A DNA stretch of 64,000 bases, taken from Bradyrhizobium japonicum USDA 6. GTDB taxonomy: Bacteria > Pseudomonadota > Alphaproteobacteria > Rhizobiales > Xanthobacteraceae. How positions within the stretch are numbered: position 1 is the stretch's first letter; every line of letters begins with the position of its first letter. Where the stretch lies: the NCBI RefSeq assembly GCF_000284375.1, contig NC_017249.1, forward strand, positions 3,016,001-3,080,000, read 5' to 3'. The notes below the pieces were generated by a model. That model worked only from the letters and a program-made list of their open reading frames with translations. It did not search any database and was not told the DNA's origin. A program made the position numbers and the translations under genes. Shown one piece after another: positions 18,187 to 26,802 of the stretch.

Positions 18187-18965
18187 GCCGCACCGCTCTG
18201 TGGCAATAGCGCGTTCAGCCGCTCGACCTGGCGCCGCGGCGTGCGCAGCAGCTCCAGCACATAGGCGTCGCCGCTCGTCGAGAGTTCCGCGGGCGTGCCC
18301 TGCGCCAGCAGCTGTCCGCTGCGCATCACCGCGATGCGGTCGGCGAGCAGGATCGCCTCCGTCATGTCATGGGTGATCATGACCGTGGTCAGGCCGAGCT
18401 TGCGATGCAGCTCGCGAAAATCCTCGCCGAGCGCATCGCGGGTGAGGGGATCGAGCGCGCCGAACGGCTCGTCCATCAGCACAATGCGGGGTCGCGCCGC
18501 GAGCGCTCGCGCCACCCCGACGCGCTGGCGCTGGCCGCCGGAGAGCGCCTCGGGCAGGCGATCGCGATGCGCGCCACGGTCAAGTTGCACGAGCTCGAGC
18601 AGCTGGTCGACCCGCGCGGTGATGTCCGCTGCCGGTGCGCCCAGCAGCCTTGGCGTGATCCCGATATTGTCGGCGACGCTCAGATGCGGAAACAGCCCGC
18701 CGCTCTGGAAGACGTAACCGATCCGGCGCCGCAGCGCGACCGGATCGATGGTTTGCACATCCTCGCCCTCGACCGTGATGGTGCCGCCATCGGCCTCGAT
18801 CAGCCGGTTGGCGAGCCGCAGCAGCGTGGTCTTGCCGGAGCCGGAGCCGCCGACGATGGCCAGAAATTCGCCCTCGGCGATATCGAGCGACACATCGTCG
18901 ACGGCCTTGAGTGAGCCGAAGTTCTTGCTGACGTGGGAATAGCCAATCATCGGCCTGGAAGGCAT
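18183..18965 (-). CDS. Osmoprotectant ABC transporter ATPase (OpuA/ProV-like)
   Basis: A 260-residue ABC ATPase: Walker A GGSGSGKTTLLR (about residue 38), signature LSGGQRQRVGVARAL, Walker B RIVLMDEPFGALDPLTR and switch His in VMITHDMTEAI. It lacks the C-terminal CBS domains of the longer ProV proteins. It is the first gene of a two-gene minus-strand operon with the fused permease/binding protein, which together can make a complete importer. Confidence 0.9.
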   Translation of the reverse strand: MPSRPMIGYSHVSKNFGSLKAVDDVSLDIAEGEFLAIVGGSGSGKTTLLRLANRLIEADGGTITVEGEDVQTIDPVALRRRIGYVFQSGGLFPHLSVADNIGITPRLLGAPAADITARVDQLLELVQLDRGAHRDRLPEALSGGQRQRVGVARALAARPRIVLMDEPFGALDPLTRDALGEDFRELHRKLGLTTVMITHDMTEAILLADRIAVMRSGQLLAQGTPAELSTSGDAYVLELLRTPRRQVERLNALLPQSGAA

Positions 18966-18980
18966 TGGGCGGGGCTCACT

Positions 18981-19159
18981 CTCTTACCCTCCCCTGGAGG
19001 GGGAGGGTCGCTTCGCATGTAGCGGAGCGGAGTGCGAAGCGGGGTGGGGTGACCTCTCCACACGGGGACTGCCTCAAAGGAGAGACTGTCACCCCACCCC
19101 GTCTCACATTTCGCTGCGCTCATGTAAGCCGACCCTCCCCCTCCAGGGGAGGGTAAGAG
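18981..19159. repeat. 179-bp near-palindromic element, family C
   Basis: Perfect 30-bp outer arms (18981-19010 and 19130-19159; cores CCCTCCCCTGGAGGGGGAGG and its complement) enclose weaker inner arms around GGGGTGGGGTGAC (from about 19040) and GTCACCCCACCCC (from about 19088). Each outer arm also contains its own small hairpin. It lies between two divergent ABC operons and fills most of that intergenic space. Confidence 0.85.
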
Positions 19160-19250
19160 CACGGCAGGCCCATGCGTAGCACGCTTGGCGGCTCGATTGA
19201 ACTTGGCCGCGCGAGCGGCTAAGGCATCGGGCCAAGTTCGGAGGGAACAC

Positions 19251-20069
19251 ATGACGACGCCCACGGCAGTGGCGCTGGAAGATGCCAAGGTCGCGTTCCG
19301 GCTGGGGGACGACCGGGTCTATACGGCGGTGGAGAAGGCGCATCTTTCGGTCGCGCAGGGCGAGTTCGTCGCCATCGTCGGGCCGACCGGCTGCGGGAAA
19401 TCGACGCTGCTCAACGTCGCGGCCGGCCTGCTCAAGCCTGCCGCCGGCAGCATCAAGATATTCGACCGGCCGCTCGCGGGGCTGAACCGGGACGCCGGCT
19501 ACCTGTTCCAGGCCGATGCGCTGTTCCCCTGGAAGACCGCGCTCGACAACGTCGCGATCGGGCTCGAGATCGCGGGCACGCCCCGCGCCGAGGCGCTGCA
19601 ACGCGCGCAAAAATGGCTGACTTCCGTCGGCCTCGGGGCTTTCGCCAACCGCTATCCGCACATGCTCTCCGGCGGCCAGCGCAAGCGCGTGGCGCTGGCG
19701 CAGGTGCTGATCCGCGACCCAAAGATACTCCTGATGGACGAGCCGTTCGGGCCGCTCGATGCGCAGACCCGCCAGGTCATGGGCAATCTGCTGCTCGACC
19801 TCTGGAATGCCGACCGCAAGGCCGTGCTGTTCGTGACCCATGATCTCGAAGAGGCGATCGCGCTCGCCGACCGCGTCGTGATCATGTCGGCGGGGCCGTC
19901 CTCGCGCATCATCGGCGACTGGCGCGTGAGCTTGCCGCGCCCGCGCGATATTTTCGAGGTGCGGCTGGACAAGGAGTTCCATGCGCTCCACCGCGAGATC
20001 TGGAGCGTGCTCAAGGACGAGGTGATGAAGGGCTACGCGCAATCGACCCAAGCGGCGGAGGCGATCTGA
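19251..20069 (+). CDS. NitT/TauT-type ABC transporter ATPase
   Basis: A 272-residue ABC ATPase with Walker A GPTGCGKSTLLN, Q-loop LFQADALFPW, signature MLSGGQRKRVALAQ, Walker B ILLMDEPFGPLD and the switch His in FVTHDLEEAI. The Q-loop LFPW is typical of nitrate/sulfonate/taurine ATPases (SsuB, TauB, NrtD group). ATG 19251 has GGAGGG about 7 nt upstream; earlier in-frame starts lack one. The stop overlaps the permease start (TGATG). No substrate-binding protein is adjacent; the gene at 24948-25973 is a candidate partner. Confidence 0.9.
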   Translation: MTTPTAVALEDAKVAFRLGDDRVYTAVEKAHLSVAQGEFVAIVGPTGCGKSTLLNVAAGLLKPAAGSIKIFDRPLAGLNRDAGYLFQADALFPWKTALDNVAIGLEIAGTPRAEALQRAQKWLTSVGLGAFANRYPHMLSGGQRKRVALAQVLIRDPKILLMDEPFGPLDAQTRQVMGNLLLDLWNADRKAVLFVTHDLEEAIALADRVVIMSAGPSSRIIGDWRVSLPRPRDIFEVRLDKEFHALHREIWSVLKDEVMKGYAQSTQAAEAI

Positions 20070-20854
20070 TGTCACGCGTGACGCTGCTTGCGCTGCAAGT
20101 CCTGGTCGCGGTCGTCTGCCTCGTACTGTGGCAGCTCTTTGCGACCGTGCCGGTGTTCGGAAAAATCCTGCTGCCGCCGTTCTTCTTCTCCAACCCGGTC
20201 GACGTGTTCAGCCAGATCGTCAAATGGTTCTCGTCCGGCGTGATCTGGAAGCATCTCGGCATCACGTTGACGGAATCGATTCTGGCGTTCGTGATCGGAT
20301 CGCTCGGCGGCGTGCTGGTCGGCTTCTGGTTCGCGCGCCAGCCATTGGTTGCCGCGGTGTTCGATCCTTACGTCAAGATGGTCAACGCGCTGCCCCGCGT
20401 CGTGCTTGCGCCGATCTTCGCGCTGTGGCTGGGCCTCGGCATCTGGTCCAAGGTCGCGCTCGGCGTGACGCTGGTGTTCTTCATCGTGTTCTTCAACGTC
20501 TACCAGGGCGTCAAGGAGGTCAGCCGCACCGTGCTCGACAATGGCCGCATGCTCGGCATGAGCGAGCGGCAGTTGATGCAGCACGTCTATTGGCCGTCGG
20601 CGCTGTCGTGGATGTTCTCCTCGCTGCACACCTCGGTCGGCTTCGCCGTGGTCGGCGCCGTCGTCGGCGAATATCTGGGATCGGCGGCGGGGCTCGGCTA
20701 TCTGATCCAGCAGGCCGAAGGCATCTTCGACGTCGCCGGCGTGTTCGCCGGCATGTTCGTGTTGTCGGCCTTCGTCATCCTGATCGACTTCGGGGTGACG
20801 CTGGTTGAGCGCAGGCTGCTGGTCTGGCGGCCGACCGTGGACGGGCGGGGATAG
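20069..20854 (+). CDS. NitT/TauT-type ABC transporter permease
   Basis: A 261-residue inner-membrane permease with six hydrophobic segments and the EAA loop DNGRMLGMSERQLMQHVYWP (about residues 158-177), which docks the ATPase. It matches the SsuC/TauC/NrtB group importing nitrate, sulfonates, taurine or pyrimidine precursors. It is translationally coupled to the ATPase gene by a 1-nt stop/start overlap. Confidence 0.9.
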   Translation: MSRVTLLALQVLVAVVCLVLWQLFATVPVFGKILLPPFFFSNPVDVFSQIVKWFSSGVIWKHLGITLTESILAFVIGSLGGVLVGFWFARQPLVAAVFDPYVKMVNALPRVVLAPIFALWLGLGIWSKVALGVTLVFFIVFFNVYQGVKEVSRTVLDNGRMLGMSERQLMQHVYWPSALSWMFSSLHTSVGFAVVGAVVGEYLGSAAGLGYLIQQAEGIFDVAGVFAGMFVLSAFVILIDFGVTLVERRLLVWRPTVDGRG

Positions 20855-20896
20855 GCCGCCTCGTTTGCCTGCTGACGTTTATGTGATTGACCGCCC

Positions 20897-20923
20897 GGAA
20901 TAGAACGCGCGGCCATACGTCAT
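20897..20923 (+). promoter_or_regulatory. Putative ECF-sigma promoter
   Basis: GGAAT (20897-20901), 16-bp spacer, CGTCAT (20918-20923), the GGAA-N16-CGTC form recognised by many ECF sigma factors. It precedes the DUF305 gene of an operon that encodes an ECF sigma factor, consistent with autoregulation. Transcription would start near 20930, favouring the internal ATG at 20957 as the DUF305 start. Confidence 0.55.
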
Positions 20924-20956
20924 ACCCCCATGCAACCACCTGCATGGGAGTTCAGG

Positions 20957-21493
20957 ATGCCCCCCTCACAGTTTCGCCGCGCCGTAGCGGTGTTCGCAGG
21001 CAGATGCCGATGGCCCAGGCCCGGCCTCGGCACTGCGTTCCTTGCCGCGCGCATTCTGGTCGCGTTCGCATTCCCGCCGCTCGTGTTCGCGCATGAATCC
21101 CATCCGGCCGCCCCGCCGGTCGCGGTGAGCACGGAGGAGCGTGCGTTTCTGGAAGAAAACGAAGCGGCGATGACCAAGATGATGAACGACATGGCGGCCA
21201 AGCCGACCGGCGACATCGATCGCGACTTCGTCGCAATGATGAGCCCGCATCATCAGGGCGCGATCGACATGGCGGTGATCGAATTGCGCTATGGCAAGAA
21301 CGAGCAGCTGCGGCGCATCGCCCAGGAAATCATCGTCGACCAGATGCAGGAGATCGCGGCCATGAAGCTCGCGATCGGCGAGCCGGCGACAGACACCACG
21401 CCCGCCCCGACCCAGCCGCCCTCAGCTCCCAACACAACCGTTCATCATCATCCGGGCATGCAGATGGATATGTCCACGGGAATGAAGAAGTAG
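20957..21493 (+). CDS. DUF305 family exported protein
   Basis: A 178-residue protein: N-terminal export segment (hydrophobic stretch around FLAARILVAFAFPPLVFA), then a DUF305 domain with the characteristic MSPHHQGAIDMA and VDQMQEIAAM motifs, and a His/Met-rich tail (VHHHPGMQMDMSTGMKK). DUF305 is a ferritin-like four-helix family often found with copper or other metal-resistance genes; His and Met residues could bind metal. GGGAG precedes ATG 20957; an ATG at 20930 is in frame but would sit at the predicted transcription start. It heads an operon with a beta-propeller protein and an ECF sigma/anti-sigma pair. Confidence 0.82.
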   Translation: MPPSQFRRAVAVFAGRCRWPRPGLGTAFLAARILVAFAFPPLVFAHESHPAAPPVAVSTEERAFLEENEAAMTKMMNDMAAKPTGDIDRDFVAMMSPHHQGAIDMAVIELRYGKNEQLRRIAQEIIVDQMQEIAAMKLAIGEPATDTTPAPTQPPSAPNTTVHHHPGMQMDMSTGMKK

Positions 21494-21502
21494 GAGTCGC
21501 AG

Positions 21503-22972
21503 ATGACCACGTCACGATGCACGATGATGAAGACCATTTTCCTGGCGGCCACGATGCTTGCGACGGGTTCGGTCGCGTGGGCAGGGCAGGCGCCGGGCGC
21601 GCTGTCCGCCCCCGATATTCCGGTGAGCCACCACGACCGCGTCTACGCCGCAGAGCAGTTCTCGAATACCGTCTCGGTCACCGATCCCGTCGACAACAAG
21701 CTGCTTGGCGTGATCCGGCTGGGCGACCCGCAGCCCGGCAATTTCAGCCCGCTCTACAAGGGGCAGGTGCTTGTGCATGGCATGGGCTTCTCGCCCGATC
21801 ACAAGACGCTCGCCGTGGTGTCGATCGGCTCGAATTCGGTGAGTTTCATCGACACCGCGACCAACGCGGTCAAGCATATCACTTACGTCGGACGATCGCC
21901 GCACGAGGCGTTCTTCACGCCGGACGGCAAGGAAGTCTGGGTCACGGTTCGCGGCGAGAACTACATCTCCGTCATCGATCCGATCAGCTTCAAGGAGAAG
22001 ACCCGGATCACGACCCCGAACGGGCCGGGCATGCAGATCTTCTCACCCGACGGCAAATACGGCTACATCTGCTCGTCCTTCAATCCCGAGACCGACGTCG
22101 TCGCGGTGGCCGAGCACAAGATCATCGCCACGGTGAAGCAGGAGAGCCCATTCTGTCCGAACATCGCGGCGACGCCGGATGGAAACCAGGTGTGGTTCAC
22201 GCTGAAGGACGTAGGCCGGACACAGGTGTTCAACGCAAGGCCTCCGTTCAACGCGATCAAGACGATCGATACCGGGCCGATCACCAACCACGTCAACTTC
22301 GCGCACACCGCCAAAGGCACGTTCGCCTACGTCACCATCGGCGGCCTGAACGAGGTAAAGGTGTTCCGCACCGACGATTTCTCGCAGGTCGCGACGATCC
22401 CGGTCGGCAATCTGCCGCACGGCGTCTGGCCGTCCGGCGACGGCACGCGCATCTATGTGGGGCTGGAGAACGCCGACGCGCTCGCGGCCATCGACACGGC
22501 GACCAATAAAGTGGTCGGGAACGTTCCGATCGGCCAGGCGCCGCAGGCGATCGCGTATGTTCCAAATGCCGCGCCTGACCCTGATGACCGCCAGAATTTG
22601 CAGGCCCTCGGCGTCGCCGGGCAGGTCGCTCATCTCACGCTTGCGTCGAAGGACGGTGCGAAGGACGGCATGGCGCCGACCAGCGTGTCGCTGTTCGACC
22701 AAGGCCTGATTCAGATATTGCAGGCTTCGGTGACGGGACTTCAACCCAAGCAGAAATATGTGCTTGCTCTGGCGGAGCATGGCGACGGCAGTGGCCCGTT
22801 GCAGCCATTGGCGGCGTTCATGACCAATCCGGCTGGATCTGCTATCGTCAATGTGGCCGGTCCGATCCGGCAGATCGTCGACCAGTCTGCCGCTGAAGCA
22901 AGGCGGTACCTGGTGATTGCGGCTGGCGACGCGGCCATGCCCGGTGAGGCGGTCCAGATCGAGGCGCGATGA
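21503..22972 (+). CDS. Exported YVTN-type beta-propeller protein
   Basis: A 489-residue exported protein. The signal peptide is about residues 10-28 (IFLAATMLATGSVAWA). Residues about 45-350 carry repeated blades with the YVTN-like pattern (NSVSFIDTATNAV, ENYISVIDPISFK, LEAIDTATNKVVGNVPIG-like). A separate C-terminal domain of about 110 residues follows. Such propellers often act as extracytoplasmic scaffolds or metal/quinone-linked partners. Ten bases separate it from the DUF305 gene. An in-frame ATG at 21527 may be the true start because it gives a compact signal peptide. Function unknown. Confidence 0.8.
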   Translation: MTTSRCTMMKTIFLAATMLATGSVAWAGQAPGALSAPDIPVSHHDRVYAAEQFSNTVSVTDPVDNKLLGVIRLGDPQPGNFSPLYKGQVLVHGMGFSPDHKTLAVVSIGSNSVSFIDTATNAVKHITYVGRSPHEAFFTPDGKEVWVTVRGENYISVIDPISFKEKTRITTPNGPGMQIFSPDGKYGYICSSFNPETDVVAVAEHKIIATVKQESPFCPNIAATPDGNQVWFTLKDVGRTQVFNARPPFNAIKTIDTGPITNHVNFAHTAKGTFAYVTIGGLNEVKVFRTDDFSQVATIPVGNLPHGVWPSGDGTRIYVGLENADALAAIDTATNKVVGNVPIGQAPQAIAYVPNAAPDPDDRQNLQALGVAGQVAHLTLASKDGAKDGMAPTSVSLFDQGLIQILQASVTGLQPKQKYVLALAEHGDGSGPLQPLAAFMTNPAGSAIVNVAGPIRQIVDQSAAEARRYLVIAAGDAAMPGEAVQIEAR

Positions 22973-23000
22973 CGGGCCGTCCGACCTCGGCTAAGGGCAG

Positions 23001-23531
23001 GTGGAGCGCCTCGTGAAGGACATGCTGGTTCAGGTCGAGCCGCTTATCCCCGCGCTCCGCCGCTACGCGCGCGCGCTTTTGCGCGATCGCGCTGCTGCCG
23101 ATGATCTGGTTCAGGATTGCCTGGAGCGTGCCGTCAGCCATTGGCATCAGCGGCGCGACGGCAGCGTGCGCGCCTGGCTGTTCAGCATCCTCCACAATCT
23201 GGCGGTCACGCAATTCCGCCAGGCGACGGCGCGGGGCAGGCATATGCCGATCGACGATGCAGGCGAGCGTGAGCTTGTCAGTGCCGCCGCGCAGGAGCAC
23301 AGGCTGATCTATCAGGATGTCCTGAAAAAGCTTGCGAGATTGCCGGAAGAGCAGCGTGCCGTGTTGTTGCTTGTTGCGGTTGAGGATCTATCCTACGCGG
23401 ACGCCGCGGGAGTGCTGAAGATCCCGGTTGGGACCGTGATGTCACGCCTGTCGCGCGCGCGGGAGAGGCTATTGCAGGAGATGGAGGGCGTGGCTCCAGG
23501 GAACGTCGTGGCATTGCGGGGCGTGAAATGA
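23001..23531 (+). CDS. ECF-family RNA polymerase sigma factor
   Basis: A 176-residue sigma-70 region 2/region 4 protein. Region 2 (about residues 14-80) has RALLRDRAAADDLVQDCLERA and VRAWLFSILHNLA; region 4 (about 108-160) has LPEEQRAVLLLVAVEDLSY and VPVGTVMSRLSRARERL-type helix-turn-helix. It is 28 nt behind the propeller gene and overlaps the anti-sigma gene by 4 nt (ATGA). GTG 23001 is used as start; in-frame GTG 23013 and ATG 23022 are alternatives. It probably directs its own operon from the GGAAT-N16-CGTC promoter at 20897. Confidence 0.92.
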   Translation: MERLVKDMLVQVEPLIPALRRYARALLRDRAAADDLVQDCLERAVSHWHQRRDGSVRAWLFSILHNLAVTQFRQATARGRHMPIDDAGERELVSAAAQEHRLIYQDVLKKLARLPEEQRAVLLLVAVEDLSYADAAGVLKIPVGTVMSRLSRARERLLQEMEGVAPGNVVALRGVK

Positions 23532-24301
23532 ACCGGCGGCCGATCACCGAGGATGATCTTCACGCCTATGTCGACCAGGCGCTCGAGCCTGAGCGGCGCG
23601 CGGAGGTCGCATCCTATCTGGACGATCATCAGGATGTCGCCGCGCGCGTTGCGGCCTTCGCCACCCAGCGCGAGCAGCTGCGCGGGGCGTTTGCGTCGAT
23701 CGCCGACGAGCCGTTGCCGGCCGAGCTGAATCTGTCGCACATCATCGAGAGCCGGAGGCGGTCTCCCATGCGGGCGTGGTGGGCAATCGCTGCGATGTTG
23801 CTTCTCGGCATCGGCGGTCTCGGCGGATGGACCATGCGCGGCGTCTTGCAGGAGGGCTCGAATGGATTGTCTGCGCTGGCACAGGAGGCGGCCTATTCGT
23901 ATGGCGTTTACGCACCGGACCGCGTGCGGCCGGTCGAGATAAGGGCGTCCGACAGTGCCGAGCTCACGCGATGGGTATCGAATCGGCTGAAACAGCCGGT
24001 CAAGGTGCCGGATCTCTCTGTATCCGGCTATCGTCTGATGGGCGGTCGCCTTGTTGCGACGTCGCACGGCCCGGCCGCGATGTTCATGTACGATGACGAT
24101 CACGGCGACCGGCTTGTCGTGCTGACGCGTCCGATGAGCAACCGCAATCTGGATACCCCGATGATGCCGCAATCGACCGGCGATGTCGCGGGCTTCGTGT
24201 GGGCGGATGGCGGCATGGGTTACACGCTCGTCGGCCAGCTTCCGGGAGACACCCTCAAGCCGATCGCGAACGAGATCCGGAAGCAGACACGCCCGATCTA
24301 G
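23528..24301 (+). CDS. Anti-sigma factor (membrane, zinc-finger-like N-terminus)
   Basis: A 257-residue protein. The N-terminal part (about residues 1-60, EDDLHAYVDQALEPERRAEV, YLDDHQDVAARV) is the anti-sigma/zf-HC2-like region that holds the sigma factor; the Cys residues of the classic zinc site are not visible. One membrane segment (about residues 80-103) follows, then a periplasmic sensor domain of about 150 residues with many His and Asp residues. Translational coupling (ATGA) to the ECF gene and topology support the call. It would release the sigma factor in response to an envelope signal, possibly metal or redox stress given the DUF305 neighbour (inference). Confidence 0.85.
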   Translation: MNRRPITEDDLHAYVDQALEPERRAEVASYLDDHQDVAARVAAFATQREQLRGAFASIADEPLPAELNLSHIIESRRRSPMRAWWAIAAMLLLGIGGLGGWTMRGVLQEGSNGLSALAQEAAYSYGVYAPDRVRPVEIRASDSAELTRWVSNRLKQPVKVPDLSVSGYRLMGGRLVATSHGPAAMFMYDDDHGDRLVVLTRPMSNRNLDTPMMPQSTGDVAGFVWADGGMGYTLVGQLPGDTLKPIANEIRKQTRPI

Positions 24302-24358
24302 TGCCGGGATCCACGGAACGGGCCCGCGCGTTGGCGCGAGCCCCAATATTGCGAAAGC

Positions 24359-24808
24359 TCAATCCAGCAGCTTGGTGTCATCGGGCGCCTGCGGAGGCGT
24401 CTTGATCGCGATGGCCTTGACCTGACCGCTGATCGGCTTGGTGCCGCCATGCGGGGTGCCCTTGGGGATGATGACGAGGTCGCCGGGTTTCACCGTCACC
24501 TCCTTGTCGCCGAGCCAGATCGTCCCGGTCCCGTCCAGGATGTACTGGATCTCGTTGGTGTTGGGATGCATGTGCTTGGGCACATTGCCGACCTGGATCG
24601 AGATGGTGGCGCCGTCGGCGCTGGCGAACATCTTGGAACGGTAGCCGACATTGTTGGCGGGGCCGAGTGCGTCGCCCTCCATCTCGCCGGTGTGGATGAT
24701 CTGCGCGGTGACGTTCTCGGCGGCCAGCGCCGGCCGGAGCAGCTGGTTGGCGCCGCATCCGGCGGCAAAGGCGGCGGCGATCGACAGGCCCATTGCAAGG
24801 CGATTCAT
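24359..24808 (-). CDS. Exported cupin-domain protein
   Basis: A 149-residue protein with an N-terminal export signal (MNRLAMGLSIAAAFAAGCG, a possible lipobox AAGC) and a single cupin domain. Cupin motif 1 is visible as PKHMHPNTNEIQYILDGTG and motif 2 as PGDLVIIPKGTPHGG, giving the usual His/Glu metal ligands. Substrate unknown; exported cupins may be dioxygenases, isomerases or sensors. It is convergent with the anti-sigma gene and not in that operon. Confidence 0.82.
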   Translation of the reverse strand: MNRLAMGLSIAAAFAAGCGANQLLRPALAAENVTAQIIHTGEMEGDALGPANNVGYRSKMFASADGATISIQVGNVPKHMHPNTNEIQYILDGTGTIWLGDKEVTVKPGDLVIIPKGTPHGGTKPISGQVKAIAIKTPPQAPDDTKLLD

Positions 24809-24947
24809 GGATGATCCTCCCCATCAAGAATTGTTGTTGTGGACCCATGCTATTGCGCCGAAAGGCTGATGGCGAGTCGCACTTTGGCAGTGCTTCTCAA
24901 GCCAATCCTGCTGCTCTATGGTGCCGCCAGCCGAACGGAGGAAACCA

Positions 24948-25973
24948 ATGAAGAACACGATTGCCAGGCTCGCCGGCGCGCTGCTCGCGCTGACGCTCAC
25001 CACGGGTCTTGCCGCGGCGCAAAGCAAGGTGACCATCGCGGTCGGCGGCGGCGCCTGCCTGTGCTATCTGCCGACGGTGCTGGCCAAGCAGCTCGGCGAG
25101 TACGAGAAGGCGGGCCTCAATGTCGAGCTCGTGGACCTCAAGGGCGGCTCGGACGCGCTCAAGGCCGTGCTCGGCGGCAGCGCCGACGTCGTCTCCGGCT
25201 ATTTCGACCATTGCGTCAATCTCGCCGCCAAGAAGCAGGAGCTTCAGGCCTTCGTGGTCTATGACCGCTATCCCGGCCTCGTGCTGGTGGTCGCGCCTTC
25301 GCGCACCAATGACATCAAGTCGGTCAAGGATCTCGCCGGCAAGAAGGTCGGCGTCAGCGCGCCCGGTTCCTCCACCGACTTCTTCCTCAAATATCTCCTG
25401 AAAAAGAACGGGCTCGATCCCGCCGGCACCGCCGTGATCGGCGTCGGCCTCGGCGCCACCGCCGTGGCCGCGATGGAGCAGGGGCAGCTCGATGCAGCCG
25501 TGATGCTCGATCCCTCCGTCACCGTGCTCCAGGGCAGCCACAAGGATCTGCGTATCCTCAGCGACACCCGCACCCAGAAGGACACGCTCGAGACGTTCGG
25601 CGGCGAATATCCGGGCGGTGCGCTGTACTCGACCGTGGCCTGGATCAACGGCCACGAGAAGGAAACGCAGGCGCTCACCAACGCAATGCTCGCCACGATC
25701 GGCTGGATCCATTCGCATTCGCCGGAGGAGATCATGGCGAAGATGCCGGACGAGATGGTCGGCAAGAACAAGGAGCTTTATCTCGCCGCGCTGAAGAACA
25801 CGATCCCGATGTTCTCCGAAACCGGCAAGATGGACCCGAAGGGTGCGGACGCCGTGCTCGCGGTGTTCAGCGTCGGCTCGCCCGAGGTGGCCGCCGCCAA
25901 GATCGACGTCAGCAAGACCTTTACCAACAAATACGTCGATCAGGCCAAGAAGACCACGGGGAACGCCAAATAA
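24948..25973 (+). CDS. NitT/TauT-type ABC substrate-binding protein
   Basis: A 341-residue periplasmic binding protein. Signal peptide about residues 1-24 (LLALTLTTGLAAAQ), then an NMT1/OpuAC-like type II fold: GGGACLCYLPTVLAKQLG, LKGGSDALKAVLGGSADVV, VKDLAGKKVGVSAPGSSTDF. ATG 24948 has CGGAGGAAA 7-10 nt upstream; the frame is open to 24918. No permease or ATPase adjoins it. The nearest incomplete system, ATPase plus permease at 19251-20854, lacks a binding protein and belongs to the same transporter class, so the two may function together. A CxC (CLC) near the ligand pocket entrance is unusual. Confidence 0.87.
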   Translation: MKNTIARLAGALLALTLTTGLAAAQSKVTIAVGGGACLCYLPTVLAKQLGEYEKAGLNVELVDLKGGSDALKAVLGGSADVVSGYFDHCVNLAAKKQELQAFVVYDRYPGLVLVVAPSRTNDIKSVKDLAGKKVGVSAPGSSTDFFLKYLLKKNGLDPAGTAVIGVGLGATAVAAMEQGQLDAAVMLDPSVTVLQGSHKDLRILSDTRTQKDTLETFGGEYPGGALYSTVAWINGHEKETQALTNAMLATIGWIHSHSPEEIMAKMPDEMVGKNKELYLAALKNTIPMFSETGKMDPKGADAVLAVFSVGSPEVAAAKIDVSKTFTNKYVDQAKKTTGNAK

Positions 25974-26002
25974 CTGACGCGAAGGCATTGTAATCAGGTG
26001 TC

Positions 26003-26707
26003 ATGACGTCATTGGTCATTCATCGCGTCACGACGCTTGATCTTGCCGTGCGACCGATCGCCTGGCCGTTCGCCGAGCAGCGCCGCGCCGAGATCGCGGC
26101 GCATTTCGCCGAGAAGCAGCGCGAGCGGCCGAAGATGTGGAACGGTCGCGTCCTGCTCGGGCGCGATGCCGTGTTCACGGACGGCCATCTCGCCGCGACC
26201 TATTTCGAGACGGATTTCGCGAGCTTCCTCGCCTGGCGCGACTGGGGCTTTCCCGACAAGGCCGTGTTCAACGGCTTTGGCATGGGCGCGCTGCGCGCCT
26301 CCGACGGCGCTTTCATCATGGGCGAGATGGCGCAGCACACCGCCAATGCGGGCCGCATCTATTTCCCCTCCGGCACGCCCGATCTGGACGACGTCAGTGA
26401 CGGCGCGCTCGACATTCCCGGCAGTGTCATCCGCGAACTCGGGGAAGAGACCGGCTTGACCGCGGCCGACTACCGGATACAGCCGGACTGGCACTGTGTC
26501 GTCACCGGTCCGTCGATTGCAATGATTCAAATCATCAACCTGGACATGCCGGGTGACGTGGCCCGGGCCCGGATCGAGGCCAATCTCGCCCGCGAAGCCG
26601 ATCCGGAGTTGTCGGCCATTCATCTCGTGCGCGGGATGAGTGATCTCACGCCGACAATGCCGCGATTTGTCACGGCCTTTATCGAGCAGCAGTTCGCGTC
26701 GCGCTGA
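26003..26707 (+). CDS. Nudix hydrolase-like protein (degenerate Nudix box)
   Basis: A 234-residue protein with the core Nudix signature RELGEETGL (about residues 144-152) inside a Nudix-like fold. The upstream part of the box, usually Gly-x5-Glu-x7 before the Arg, is altered: a Leu stands where the first Glu is expected. The catalytic EExG part is intact. The N-terminal 90 residues (RPIAWPFAEQRRAEIAAHFA) match no motif I know. Likely substrates are nucleoside diphosphate derivatives, but activity is uncertain. It is a stand-alone gene. Confidence 0.7.
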   Translation: MTSLVIHRVTTLDLAVRPIAWPFAEQRRAEIAAHFAEKQRERPKMWNGRVLLGRDAVFTDGHLAATYFETDFASFLAWRDWGFPDKAVFNGFGMGALRASDGAFIMGEMAQHTANAGRIYFPSGTPDLDDVSDGALDIPGSVIRELGEETGLTAADYRIQPDWHCVVTGPSIAMIQIINLDMPGDVARARIEANLAREADPELSAIHLVRGMSDLTPTMPRFVTAFIEQQFASR

Positions 26708-26802
26708 CGCGCGAGGCTTGACATCGCTGCGCCCAGCCCATGTGATGGGCCAAAAAGCAAAAGCAACAAGAATGCAATGCACAATCGTCCAGGGAGGTTT
26801 TG

